From Adineta steineri (Eukaryota; Rotifera; Eurotatoria; Adinetida; Adinetidae): DNA of 64,000 nucleotides. The stretch spans positions 142,955-206,954 of the forward strand of contig CAJNOI010000066.1 of assembly GCA_905250115.1 (NCBI GenBank). Direction: 5' to 3'. Position numbers and translations under genes: made by a program. The notes below the pieces were generated by a model, which did not search any database, was not told the origin of the DNA, and saw only the letters and a list, made by a program, of their open reading frames with translations. The first letter of the stretch is position 1, and the number at the start of each line of letters is the position of its first letter. Below are positions 45,257 to 57,096 of this stretch, piece by piece.

Positions 45257-46947
45257 ATGCCACCTCTTCCGAAAGTTTTAGTAACCAAAGTAAGAAAGCA
45301 TCGACGTCATTCAATTACACATCATTCTAAGGTATTTATTAGTTTGCATTTTCCATGCGATCACTATTGTTTTATTAGAAAGGAAGAGTTTCAAATGTAG
45401 TTCGAGTTACACGAATCAAATCACGTTTGAATGGATCATGTAGAACAAATCGACAAAGTGTTCCAAGTGTGAGCAAAATTAACATGTCAATAGCTGATGT
45501 GAATATAAAACAAGGAGTCAAGAATGATGTTAATCAACCTCAAATTTTACATTCAACTATGACTAACTCCGCAGTCCCATTAATATCTCCATTGGTAGAA
45601 AAAGGATATAAATAATATAGCTATTATTTGTCTCCTCCATTTATAGGATATAGTAGCTCGTCAATCAATCCTACCAAATAGATTTTCATCAAAGGTAAAA
45701 CATGCGAAAATACATTTTAATGATTTAATCAATTGTACTTATTTTTATTTCAATAGGTAGTACCATCGAACAATTATGATCTATTACGATCAACAATCAG
45801 TTCCAATCTTAGTTCTGTTTCAACAACAAAACAATCACGATTTAGTTTAGGTGATCGACGACAACTATTTACCATTGAACGAACACAAATAGAAAATAAA
45901 AAAAAGCGTAAATTTTGTCCGTCATGTTCGCCTCGTACTCTGATAGCACTGGCCATCGTTATATCATTAATTCTTATCACCATTGCAGTAATACCGGCTA
46001 CAGTAATTACACTCACAAAAGCGATGACTACGACAATAGGTAAGAGTTGTTTTTCTACAACCATTTCTACATGTATCTTTTAATTTTAATGTTCGTTTTA
46101 AATCAATCAGCCACGACTTCATCAAATAATATGACAACTACAACAGCCACTAGTGAGTGAACTTTTGATATATATAATCATTAAGAGTACTAGCATTAGG
46201 ATCAGATTTTAACGAAATTTACCTTAATTTCAACCCGTATTTTATAATAATCAATACACAAATTTCTTTCTATAGCATCGACGAGTTCAACAAGTTCCAG
46301 TAGTAGTTCAAGTAAGTTAAATTTATATTATGAGAATCATATATAGGAATTTATTTATATGTCAAGCTACAACAAGCAGTACAACAGCTATCAGTATGTA
46401 GTTTTGAAAATAAAAGAAACTAAAATTTGATGTAACTTTTCTATTAGCCGTTACGTCCAATATTTGTACAGCAGCGTTGGCTAATATTGCAATAGTAGCT
46501 AATTGTTATCCTTGTCCTGCTTATAGTTATCATCAATATATTTATAATTATACAGCGGTTGCGAACGCAACTCGTATTGTATTTGCTTTTCGGAGACAAA
46601 CTGCCTATTTTACTCTGGATGATGTTTCTGTACGAGATTATGCAGCACCAAGTATTGAACTGCTTAGTAATCCAGGTTTTGAAACAGGTAATTTGTCATC
46701 TTGGATATATTGTAATCAAAATAATGAAACAATTACTGATGGTGTCCAATCCAATTACACCTCTGGAAGTTTTACTTATTATCCTAGGTCAGGTATCTAT
46801 TACTATTTGGGTGGAAGCCTTACAGCTGCTGATTATATTAGTCAATCATTTTCAACTCAGATTGGTCATCTATACAAAATTGCGATGTGGGCTCAGTATC
46901 TTGGTACTGGAAATTTAACCAGTGCTGACTTTTTCCTTGGCGTCTGA
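45257..46947 (+). CDS. single-pass membrane protein with Ser/Thr stalk and lectin-like ectodomain
   Basis: Eight exons: 45257-45331, 45379-45594, 45647-45694, 45757-46039, 46111-46152, 46276-46311, 46367-46393 and 46448-46947; 408 aa. A basic cytosolic N-terminus of about 165 residues leads to CPSCSPRTLIALAIVISLIL, a membrane anchor (type II orientation). Three tiny exons (42, 36, 27 nt, all phase 1) encode an extensible Ser/Thr stalk (TSSNNMTTTTATS, SSTSSSSSS and similar). The C-terminal 165 residues have IELLSNPGFETGNLSSWIYC and ISQSFSTQIGHLYKIAMWAQ, the look of a carbohydrate-binding jelly-roll. The phase-1 micro-exons would allow stalk-length variation by alternative splicing. Ligand unknown. 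Confidence 0.75.
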
Positions 46948-47849
46948 ATGACTTGATCATATTTCTTTTATTTTGTTTAAATTAATTTAAAAAATGTTTA
47001 TCTGAATAAATATAAATTCATTCACTAGAATCAACATAATGATGATTGTATAATTTTGAATGATCAAAACGAGAATATATTTGTCCTTGATAGATGTAAC
47101 TACAGTCGTCAGTGTGGTTCTATCATCTGTTTCACTATATAATATAAATCCAATACTAAACCCACTGATGAATCCTATCACACGTGTCTTACATATCTAT
47201 AAATGATACTATTATTGGATCGATCGTTCTATCAATGTAGCAAATATATGAATGATTGTAATTAAAATCTAACTTGAAACGACTGCCTTCAAAATTGAAA
47301 AATATTTCACAAGCGAAGAAAGATATGCCACGTTCTCGTGCTTCCACCATACAATAATAAGTCAACATGATCACTTCGGATAAATTCTTGCTTCTTCTAC
47401 GTGGCTTCCACTTAAAATAACAATTTAACAGAATGAATAATATTTGATGTTATTTGTCTTCGTGCTCTTGAACGCATACAAATATCATTTAGTCACAAAT
47501 TCTAATTTACTAACATTAGTATATCATCCATTCACATTCGCAGGTTTTTTACTGAAATTACCTATATAATTATAATTCTCAGTGAGATATACTGCGCTTG
47601 ATATCGAGCTAAAACTGGATCATCATTGTCTCTAGAGCATGTTCAGTTATTACTAGTTGCGTTTGACGCGCACACTCCGATTCTTTCTCTAGACAACATC
47701 AAAAGCAAATATGCATCTGTGCTGTTGCTTATAAGATAATATCATGTGATGATAACAAAGAAATAAAAAAAAAAAAGAAGAGAGCTTAAAATGTTTGACG
47801 ATAAATGATAACATTCTCGTAAGATCAGTATATCGACTCTATTATTTAG
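46948..47849. other. intergenic DNA, no clear gene
   Basis: Minus-strand frames at 46987-47181 and 47189-47374 look slightly protein-like (a hydrophobic tail, a Cys-containing block) but join to nothing. I leave them unassigned. Confidence 0.35.
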
Positions 47850-49533
47850 ATGATTCAATTTTGCTTACTATTTTATATTCTACTAATAATTATAATAAAC
47901 AAGTCAACTGCTAATCCTGGTCTTCGAACACAACTAGGAGTGGTTTATGGTCGACAAACTCAATATTCAACTGAATATTTAGGGTAAAAGAAAATTGAAC
48001 GATTAGAAACAATACATATGTTTGTATAGAATACAATATGCAAAAGTTATTCGATGGAAACTACCGATTGATCTTGGAATGGAAATGTTTCCAAATGGTT
48101 CATTTCAAGCAACATCATTTGGTCCATGCTGTCCACAACCAAAAACAAGTGCATACATTCCAAAACAAGATGAACAATGTCTCTATTTAAATATTTTTAA
48201 ACCAATAATGCCAGCAAATCATTCATTATTACCCGTACTTGTTTGGATTCATGGTGGTGCACATAATCATGGATGTTCATCACAAAGTATTCCATTGATA
48301 TATAATGGTACAAATATGATTGCTCATTCACCACAAGATCAACCAGTTATTATTATTACAATCAATTATCGATTAGGAGTATTAGCAGATATGTATTTAA
48401 AAGAATTAATTGAAGAAGATTCAGAATGGCCAACAGCAGGTAATTATATGTATCTAGATATGTTATCTGCATTACGTTGGATAAAGAAAAATATTGTGGA
48501 TTATGGTGGTAATGCAAGTCATGTTTCATTATTTGGTCAAAGTGCTGGAGCACTTTCAGTTATTGATCTTGGTGCAGTAAAAGATTTCGTCAATCTTTAT
48601 CAAACGGCTATAAGTCAATCAGGTTTAGGTTCTCCTGGAACTTATTCATCTTATTACAATATGAATAATGCTCTTAGTTATTCGAACTCTATTGTTCAAC
48701 GATTACATTGTGCTAATGAAGATAAACAAAAAACTCTTTCATGTTTACGTAATACTTCATTTAAAGATCTATTGAAAGCCTATGATAATCGATATACAAA
48801 ACCAATAATTGACAATTATTTTTTTCCATTATATCCTCCATTAGCAATTCAAAATGGTACATATAATAATGTCAGTCTTATTATGGGTAATAATGATTAT
48901 GAACAACCAATTTGTCATCAACATCCTTTTATGAATTTTAAAGAAGCTATTGCATTATTATCTCAATCTATAGAACAAAAATGGATACAAATAATTGTAG
49001 ATTATTATCATTTAAATAATTGTTCATCAGAACGAAGTGCTAATATAACTCGTTGTTGTAATATTGTTCGTTTAATATTAATGGATAAAATTTATGATTG
49101 TGATATTCGTCGAATATTCAATGCTTTTTATCGAACATATGATCGACAAGATGAAAAAAAGAAATTATTTTCTTATCATTTAAATTGTTATCCACGATGT
49201 CCTTTAGTTACAGACGAAGGTATTTGTAGACATTCATCAGAACTTCCATTTATATTCGGAACGGTCAGTGATGCTGATTCACATAGAGAAATTCATTGTA
49301 AATGGAACAATCAATCAAGAATATTTTCTAACGGAATTATTTCACATTGGATCAATATAGCTACAACCGGATTACCATTAAATCAATGGCCGATATATGA
49401 TCCATCTATGCCACAATATTTTTATTTCACACCTGATCATAACTTCTCATCTGTAACATGGAATAGAAATTGCTCGTTTTTTGATGAAATGGAAACAAAA
49501 GGTGTTTTAGAAACTTTTGGAAATCATACTTAA
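47850..49533 (+). CDS. type B carboxylesterase / cholinesterase-like
   Basis: Exons 47850-47983 and 48030-49533; 545 aa. The start ATG directly follows a TATTTAG acceptor-like site. Residues 1-21 are a signal peptide, then LRTQLGVVYGR and YLGIQYAKVIRW, as in family members. DEQCLYLNIFKP holds the first disulphide cysteine; VWIHGGAHNHGC is the oxyanion strand; FGQSAGAL (about 211-218) carries the nucleophile Ser; NNDYEQ and CRHSSELPFIFG (about 441-452) fit the Glu and His positions. The enzyme should hydrolyse carboxyl esters outside the cell or in the secretory path. No C-terminal anchor. Neurotransmitter specificity cannot be claimed. Confidence 0.85.
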
Positions 49534-49580
49534 GAATAATTTCAGCTTTTGATTTTATTGAAGTTTTTCTTAGATAATTG

Positions 49581-50472
49581 TTAACAGTGAATAGATGAAG
49601 TATTTGGATAACTAAATGTTATTGAAGGACATAGAATGGTTGTTTCATTGGTACTGTGTGTGATACTTCCAGTAGCGCCATTTTCATAATAGATAGTAAC
49701 ATTTTTAATATTATCAGCGGTAAACGTAGCATTTGACTTCATATATGCTATGATATTTCCACCATTACTAATCGTTAACTTTGCTGTTGATTCGAGATAT
49801 ACTAACATATCATGACAATTTGAAATTTGAACGATTCCACCTGATTGAACGAAGATCAGAATATTTTGGGCATTGCTGATTGTTAAAACAACATTCGACT
49901 CGAGATAAACTGTAATATTACCCATATTCGAAGCACTGTTCGTTATATTTTTTTTAAAATATAATGCCGTGTTGTTGTTAGGAATGTTGACTGAACTAGC
50001 ATTGATGCAATTCCATGTATTTGTAACGAAGGGAAGGCTTACAATGTATGATGAACTTGTACCTAAGTAAAGAAAAATTTTATTGCACGGATATTAATCT
50101 AAGACTCGACTTACTCGTCAAACTATTGGTATTCTGTGTAGTAGAAGTTACTGTCGATGTTACATTAATATTGGGTATTGAAAGAAAGTAAACTGAACTT
50201 GCTAAATTATCCACCAATGAGAATGAATTGATAGTGAAATTTTCGGAAAATAATTCACATGTAAAATTATTGTAAAAACAATTGAAAGAAGATATCTGTG
50301 TTCTGTTCAATAACATTGCACAAAGACATGTTTCACAAGTGCCAATCATTGTCGTAGAACTATAGTTTAATACTTGTAAAGAAGCATTATGAATTATTGG
50401 AATATTATATATAGTGCTTGAATTTGTTTTGATTGAACAAAAAAGAAATAGACAGACGAATATATACCACAT
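49581..50472 (-). CDS. secreted protein with Cys-rich N-terminus and short beta-repeats
   Basis: Exons complement of 50115-50472 and 49581-50062; 279 aa, 52-nt intron in phase 1. Signal peptide MWYIFVCLFLFCSIKTNSS. Residues 40-105 hold CETCLCAML...FNCFYNNFTCELF, the pattern of PAN/apple-like modules seen in rotifer secreted proteins. The second half has a 20-22-residue repeat (NITVYLESNVVLTISNAQN, ILIFVQSGGIVQISNCHD, MLVYLESTAKLTISNGGN, IIAYMKSNATFTADNIKN), each unit made of two strands and a turn, suggestive of a small beta-helix. Many N-glycosylation sequons. Function unknown; adhesion or recognition is a guess. Confidence 0.7.
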
Positions 50473-51236
50473 AATATACAGTTATAATGATGTGAAGAAG
50501 TAGGTCTTGTTGAAATTTTGTTAAAAGAAGAAAGTAAAATAATAGAATTTATAATAACTGTTCGATCGTTTGTTGTTTTAAAATTAATATACTATAAAAT
50601 TGATTCATTTTTATATTTTTTTGTAAAGAGAATAGAATATAGATTTCTCTTGTTCAAATACTTAAAGAAAAAGTACATTGACACTATACTGATTAAATCA
50701 TGTCAAACATAACAAAAGTAGTTATTATTTATTTATAACCAAAATATATTCAACGAAGTCGTTTGAAATGAATATACAAATCTATCCTTGGAATATCTGA
50801 AGAATAATATTCAGAAATATTTTATTTTACTCGACATTTCGAAAGTAGAGTGACCTTTACATTGACAGGTTTCATGATTTATGTAATTAATAGAAATATA
50901 TGTCATTTTCTTTTTGACATAAGCATTGTGCATGCAAGTGAAGTTCATTAAGATTATCTATCTTTGAAATAACTTGATAAGTCCAACTGTAGAAGTCTTG
51001 TGAAGCGCTCAATAGATATTAAACCGTTTTTAGTTCATATCGTATAAAATCTTATTCGACTATAGAAGCATGGCTTGTTTCATATCAAGGTAAATGTGTT
51101 CGAACTTCTGCAGAATCTCTATGCGATCAAAGCGGTCGATAGATTAAAAGTCTATTTAAATAGCAGTCATTTCAGATTCATTAAAATGATTCGTCATCTT
51201 ATTACAATTCTGCTTTTCCAGATTATTTTTTGTGTA
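50473..51236. other. intergenic DNA, no gene seen
   Basis: AT-rich spacer, probably including promoter regions of the flanking genes. Confidence 0.4.
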
Positions 51237-51960
51237 TGGCAGAATCCTGTTCCAGACCTCAATTAGCAAAGATTGTACTTGGTTTTGGATGTGTTTTCGG
51301 TGCTGTTGCCATTGTCTGTTTAGTAGTTGGTGGTCCGCTCTATCTTCAAGAGCGCTCTAAAGTACAATTCTATACAAAGGATTCCTGTCGTGTTCTATCG
51401 GCGAGCTACGAAAGCTGTACGATATGAAAAATCTTATGCAGCAGTCTGGTACGTTGAATTAGCAATATAAGGTATGTAGCAAGTGTGTATGTATACATCT
51501 TATGTGATTATCATATTGATCACCACCTGTAATTAGACCAGTGAAACATCATGCATCGGTATTTCTTATTGCTTGAATTTGAAAATCTAAATCTTTCTTT
51601 TTTCATTTTTGAATTTATCAATTGTATCCATTTGAACAATATTCATTAACTTGCATGATTATAATAGCACGGATAAAGTCTGCATCCACTTCTTTTGTTC
51701 CGAAAACTTGATATTCAGAGAAAATTGAAAGCGTAACCACTCTAGCTATCAATTATTTCTCTTCAAAAATCATTACAATCACAGTCAAGGAATGATATGA
51801 GAATCGCTATCATAATGATCTCAAACAATCTTGAACTGCTGGAATAAATTTTTATTTTGAATATGCTCTCATTTTACTTATAATTGATGCAGCATCTATT
51901 TCATTTGCTATTGTTTTACTGATCATTTTATTTCGTCTACGACAGCGTGCTGATCTGTAG
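51237..51960 (+). pseudogene. two-TM protein gene, broken
   Basis: Starts MAESCSRPQLAKIVLGFG with a first membrane segment, then DSCRVLSASYES. There the frame is lost by one base and resumes as AVRYEKSYAAVWYVELAI. A later piece NSTDKVCIHFFCSENLI could be the extracellular part. FEYALILLIIDAASISFAIV followed by FRLRQRADL and TAG gives the second membrane segment and tail. Order and spacing fit one small 2-TM protein of a type common in rotifers, now degenerate or mis-assembled. Confidence 0.5.
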
Positions 51961-52470
51961 ACAAGAGAAATAAAGTGGGCTTCTTTACTTTATGAATGTA
52001 TTAGTATTTTATAGTATCTCTTCATATTTTTGATATAGAATATTTTTTTATTCATTGCTAATATATATGAATACTCGTGATATGATATTTATTTTAACCA
52101 GTATACAGAAATGTTTTTTAATTCTTTGAAAAATACTTTGAATATTCTTCTATGAGTCATTTGGTATTCAAATTTTTAATTAATAGCATACTAATTCATT
52201 AAACGATTGATTTGTTCAGATAGAAAAGAATTACAACAAGCGAATATCACGAATGTGGCTGTATTTGACAACTGTTGATCAATGAAATCATAGTTGTGAT
52301 ACAATACAATTAGTTGACGTCATTCGTACTTTCAGAATTACATAGTAAATTTAGATCACTATTTTTTAGCAACTTGAGAGTCATATGAATAATTCTCTTT
52401 TGTTTATTTGAAAATTATGAATATTTCGTGAGTAATAAAAAAACATTTTATGAATTAGTTTTCGAATGAA
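51961..52470. other. spacer, no gene seen
   Basis: AT-rich DNA without recognisable content. Confidence 0.4.
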
Positions 52471-53159
52471 TTATCTGATAGAATCCGGTATTAAATTAGC
52501 ATTGATCGGTTTTATACCAATATCTGCGTTCAAATCATATTCAACTAATTCAATTGTTAAAGCTCCATAATGAACATAGGTTGGAAAAGCACCATGAACA
52601 TCATCAAGCCCACCTCTAACAGCTACATCAATGACATGTAAACCAGGATTTAAATAAATAATATCACTAAATGAACATTGTATCATTGTCGGTGAAGTTG
52701 CATGCCAATAAAAACCATCAATATAGTCAATACCGTCATTTGAGCTATATCCGGCAATATATTGATATCGATTAGCTGTATTTGGTAGAAATTTATTTGC
52801 ATAAAGCAAATTATGATTAATCATAAAACGTAAATATAACCAAGTTGAGTTAGAATGAGGTGAAAACATCTTCCTTCAAATTTAATTTTATATAATAATG
52901 GTTCTGTATGCTGGAAAGGCATTGTTAGACCAGGTATTTTAACAAAAGTTTCGGATGGACCTTGAATTATAAACTGATCTTGAAGCTGCCGTTTAACATG
53001 ATATCTTTCAGATCGAATAAAATTATTATACATTCGATTTGAAGGAATTTGAATTGTATTCATTGGTAAATTTGGATTTCCATTACATTTTAAAATTAAA
53101 AACATAAATAGAAAATAATAGTACATTCGAACTGTATTCTTCATTGCAATGATTTTCAT
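52471..53159 (-). pseudogene. secreted jelly-roll-like protein gene with one frameshift
   Basis: First part (53159 down to about 52865): MKIIAMKNTVRMYYYFLFMF signal region, then a basic linker and ETFVKIPGLTMPFQH. Second part (about 52869 down to 52471): MFSPHSNSTWLYLRFMINHN through HVIDVAVRGGLDD and YGALTIELVEYD, like C1q/TNF-type strands. The two frames meet at GAAGGAAGATG, where one missing base would explain the break; no intron fits. Both parts are otherwise free of stops over more than 95 codons, so a recent mutation or an assembly indel is likely. Confidence 0.55.
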
Positions 53160-53418
53160 GATCGACTAATACTCATATTCCTACCTATTTATACATTTGT
53201 AATTTACATCTATTTTTCGACGAAATTCTTATCGTGAAGCATAATAAATATTAAGAAAGACATTTTAATTATCCGCAATAAGAAATAATCTATTGTACAA
53301 CATCTTAATATAAAAATCAGATAAGAAATGTGATTGTAAGCCATAAATTATTTATTCAAATAAATCTCAAACATAGTCAAAAATCAAGGGTGAATAAACT
53401 GATTTCGAGTGAAGCTAT

Positions 53419-53471
53419 GGGGAAGTCACAGGCAGTATATATTCACCTTATACACATCCTTTGACTTCCCC
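53419..53471. repeat. small perfect inverted repeat
   Basis: GGGGAAGTCA and TGACTTCCCC, 10 bp each, with a loop of about 33 nt. Different arm sequence from the telomere-like family but similar size. Confidence 0.5.
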
Positions 53472-53598
53472 TAATAAAAATTAGAAGTTATCCACTATCT
53501 ATAGTTTTATATATAACTGAGCGCTCGAAATAATTGTATTAATATTTAAACATACATTTTAGATTGTATTAAATCAATATCATCAACTCAGAACTACA

Positions 53599-53672
53599 TG
53601 TGTGAGTGTGAGGGTATAAGTATGAATGTATGTACTATCTTGATCATTCACCTTGCACCTCCACGCCCTTAC
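53599..53672. repeat. telomere-like foldback element, diverged
   Basis: Left side GTGTGAGTGTGAGGGTATAA, right side CACCTCCACGCCCTTAC; weak pairing, an old copy. Confidence 0.45.
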
Positions 53673-54261
53673 TTAAACTTGTGTTGAGTAAATTACCTAG
53701 AGAAATTGAAATTTTTTACTTAGTTTTCATTTAAAACTACTGCTACATATTAGGTTTGACTTATGTATCATGAATGATTCATATTAAAAAGAGCGAACTT
53801 TTTATGATAGTTATCTTTCTGAAATAGTATATTTAATCATAAAAACATGTTACACTGTCGCCCTCTTTTGAATACATATTGAAATAAAATCTATCGTAAC
53901 TGGTTACTAAGTAATGACGCTGCGTCGCATAATAAACTTTGCGCTCCGTCCGATGTTCGTTCTGCACATATGGATGACTAATCAAATACTCACCTTCCTT
54001 TTGTACGATACTTAGCATAAGTTTCCTTATTCGATAATGTATGACGTCATATTTAAATATTCGTTATGAAATTAGAACGCAAAAAAGAAAGAATGTATCT
54101 GAAAAGAAGTGTATAAATACTCGAGCACTTCTTTCAATTAGTAGTAACATATTTATATTGCTAAGGTAAGTCTTCACTGATCAATTTGCGATAAGAACCT
54201 ATTTTACATAATTTTTATTCTAGTCATCAATCGCACTGATCACGATAAACTATATCGAATA

Positions 54262-55328
54262 ATGACAAACAAGGATGAACAAGTACAACTAGCGAAATTA
54301 GCTGAACAAGCTGAACGGTACAGTATTTGTTTTCTTAGTAAATATAGTTGATCTGGAAATGTAAATATTGATTTAGATATCCTGATATGGTAGTTGCTAT
54401 GAAAAAAGTTGTTGAATTGAATGATGAATTGACGACTGAAGAACGCAATTTGCTCTCAATTGCCTACAAATATGCAGTTGGCGCTTGTCGATTACCTTGG
54501 CGAACTATATCTAGCATTGAACAGAAAGGCGGTGGTACCGAACATCAACGAGAAATGGCTAAGAAATATCGAGAAAAGATTGAAAATGAACTGAAAGATA
54601 CATGTCAAGAGCTTTTTGTAGGATTTATTCAATTAAGAATCGTTTTCGAAATAAAAATTTATCAATTTAGATGTTACTTGATAAATATCTCATTCCAAAA
54701 GCTACAACTGCTGAATCAAAGATAGTCTATTTGAAGATGAAAGGTGATTATTATCGATATTTAGCTGAAGCTACTACTGGCAGTGAACAACAAAGTAAGA
54801 TAGAAAATGTTCTATTCGAACATAAATATATACATTGATATTAATTCTAGAATTTGCTGGAGAATCGGAAATTGCCTATAAGGATGCTTTTGATATGGCT
54901 AAAAATCAAATGCCAGTAACACATCCAATTCGACTTGGTCTTGTTCTAAATTTCTCCGTTTTTTACTATGAAATTCTCAATGATACAGATACTGCTTGTC
55001 GTATGGCTAAACAGGTTTGCTCGATTTGATCTATTTCATTTCTTTACACATTTAAATACTTACATCATAGGCCTTCGACGATGCTTTAGCCGAATTAGAT
55101 TCCATTGGTGAAGATTCTTATAGAGGTAAGAGGAAAACTAATAGTAAAATCAATATTTTTCCGATTCGTTTTTAGACAGCACTATAATTATGCAATTACT
55201 TCGAGATAATCTCACTGTAAGTATTAATGTGGTAAGATATTTTTAAGATGGAATCTCTTTTTTATGTGTAGGTATGGACTAATAATCCATCTGATGCCAA
55301 CGATGTGAATCAATCGGAAGAACAATAA
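54262..55328 (+). CDS. 14-3-3 protein
   Basis: Seven exons: 54262-54317, 54377-54617, 54671-54794, 54851-55014, 55071-55125, 55176-55216 and 55272-55328; 245 aa, every junction in phase. Family landmarks are complete: [92 protein letters not shown] and [15 protein letters not shown]. The protein forms dimers in the cytosol and binds phospho-Ser/Thr motifs. It is divergent at RNLLSIAYK, where most members have RNLLSVAYKNVVG; the tail is acidic as usual. Likely one of several rotifer paralogues. Confidence 0.93.
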
Positions 55329-55694
55329 TAGCTGTAAATTTCAAATCTTTTTGTCTGTGATATTTTTGCTTTTTTTTCTGTATCACTTTTCCATTAATAT
55401 TATCATAAACTAGATAAAAGCAGTGGGTTTTTGAAAAAATTTCTGTTTCTTGTGAAAGTGTGAATGAGAATATGATAAGAATATTGTAACGTTATCTTGA
55501 GAGTGTGGGTATAGGGATAGAATAATGTCAATATACCAGCCACACTTATCAGTTAAGAAATATTTTATTTACATAATCATATAAGATGATTCATTTTGGA
55601 AAAAACCCGAGATGTTTATGATTCAATATTCTGAAAAGAAACGAAATAAACTTTTTTTTCTTCCTTGCATTTGATAAGATTTATTATAATAAAC
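55329..55694. other. spacer with one foldback
   Basis: Only the telomere-like element at 55495 is recognised. Confidence 0.4.
55495..55552. repeat. telomere-like foldback element, diverged
   Basis: Begins ATCTTGAGAGTGTGGGTA; the right arm is reduced to CCAGCCACACTTATC. Confidence 0.55.
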
Positions 55695-56731
55695 ATGACT
55701 GACACATTGGAGGTTGATAATACAATGTATACATTTCGTTTTACTGATTCTAATCAATGTACTTGTCTCAATAAACAGCAACTTGATTGTATTCCTTATT
55801 TATCTGTTCTTGTATCGCATAAAGATAATTTTCTGTCAAATCAAAATGAAACTGGTGAATATTTATTACATCCTCCCTTTCATTATACTTGGTTTATAGC
55901 TGTTCAACATTCAATTAGTTCCGAACAACCGTATACTTTATTCACTGAACTACCAGAACATGAAAATATATATTAGGCGCAATACAACTAATTGATTATT
56001 TGGGCTGTACTTCATTCCCTTTACCTCTTTTGAAAGAAACAGATTTACTTCTCGCAACTTCTACTACTAATGAAAGACGTGTCACATATCATCGTGCTGA
56101 TTTAGTAGAAACAAGAAATACAACTGCTGAATTCGTCATTGCTCTCAGTAAAAACGCATATAATTTACATGATTATAAAACAGTGAACGAAATTATTTCT
56201 TTGATTAAGATTATTCTTACTAATCCCACTGTTTATAGCTCACGATTTCGTCATCACACATTAACAGTAACGAAGGAATGTTGTTGGATGTATTTTTCTA
56301 AAGTACAGCAGCTTCAACTCTATACCACTCATAAAAATATTCAAAAACAGAGAAAGTTAAACTCTTTAATGTATTTATATAATGATAATAATCCTCTTCC
56401 TGATGATTTCTCAAATGTATTTGTTTGGAAAGGTACTTATATAGCGTTAAAAGTAAATAATATTCGTCCATTGAACGACTTCTGGATAATGCGATCTACG
56501 AAAAACTACACAATAAACCGTCCTACCTTCAGGGAGTTGTTCAGAGAATTATGGTCAGACAGTTTTACAACATCTTATCGCACAAATGACACACCAACGG
56601 AAATTAACGTAGAAAAAACAGAAAAAGAAGGTTTCTTAGCCCGATCAAGATGCTTCAATACCATCCCCCGACGACCGACTTATGATAAATTCAAGCATCG
56701 ATTCTGTTCAAAAACTAAAAAATATCGATAA
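55695..56731 (+). pseudogene. BTB/T1-like domain protein gene with one frameshift
   Basis: First part: MTDTLEVDNTMYTFRFTDSN, then LDCIPYLSVLVSHKDNFLSN and PYTLFTELPEHEN, the shape of a divergent BTB/T1 (KCTD-like) fold. Near 55972 the frame changes and continues LGAIQLIDYLGC, the expected end of the BTB domain. A 240-residue region without recognised domains follows, ending basic (KFKHRFCSKTKKYR). The two frames are offset by one base and no intron restores them while keeping the domain. Mutation or assembly indel. If functional elsewhere, such proteins act as adaptors for CUL3 or as oligomerisation units. Confidence 0.5.
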
Positions 56732-57096
56732 AAACTCTTTCAAATAGCAGTTGAAGATGTGCGTGTGAACATTGTCTTTGATTTTTTTTAAATAAACGCA
56801 GTTGTATATTGCCGACATATATAGAGACAAGAGTGAGCGCATGTCTGACAATTCACAGCGATGACAGTTTTCTCTCGTAATTTTTTCAAAATATATCCAA
56901 CTTGAATGTGGGGGTGAATGGGATAAGTATAGATGAACTCTCATCCTTACCCTCATACCCACACCCTCTCGTATAGTTTGAAAAATTGAAGTAAGAGGTC
57001 ATCATATCCATGATGAACTAAACTAGATTTTATTTTATTAAAAATACTACCGTTATAAAACTGATGTAATGATTTCTGTATAATAATCAAGATATT
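56732..57096. other. spacer with one foldback
   Basis: Convergent 3' region; only the element at 56900 is recognised. Confidence 0.4.
56900..56970. repeat. telomere-like foldback element
   Basis: Left arm CTTGAATGTGGGGGTGAATG, right arm CATACCCACACCCTCTC; loop of about 30 nt. Confidence 0.6.

Larger units (their letters stand above)
53160..54261. other. intergenic DNA with two inverted repeats
   Basis: Contains the inverted repeats at 53419 and 53599. A 5' UTR intron of the 14-3-3 gene (GTAAGT at about 54165 to TTCTAG at about 54223) lies at the right end. Confidence 0.45.

Noticed and set aside
46987-47374. Two minus-strand frames as a small membrane protein gene
   Set aside because: No start/splice arrangement joins them and no family is recognised.
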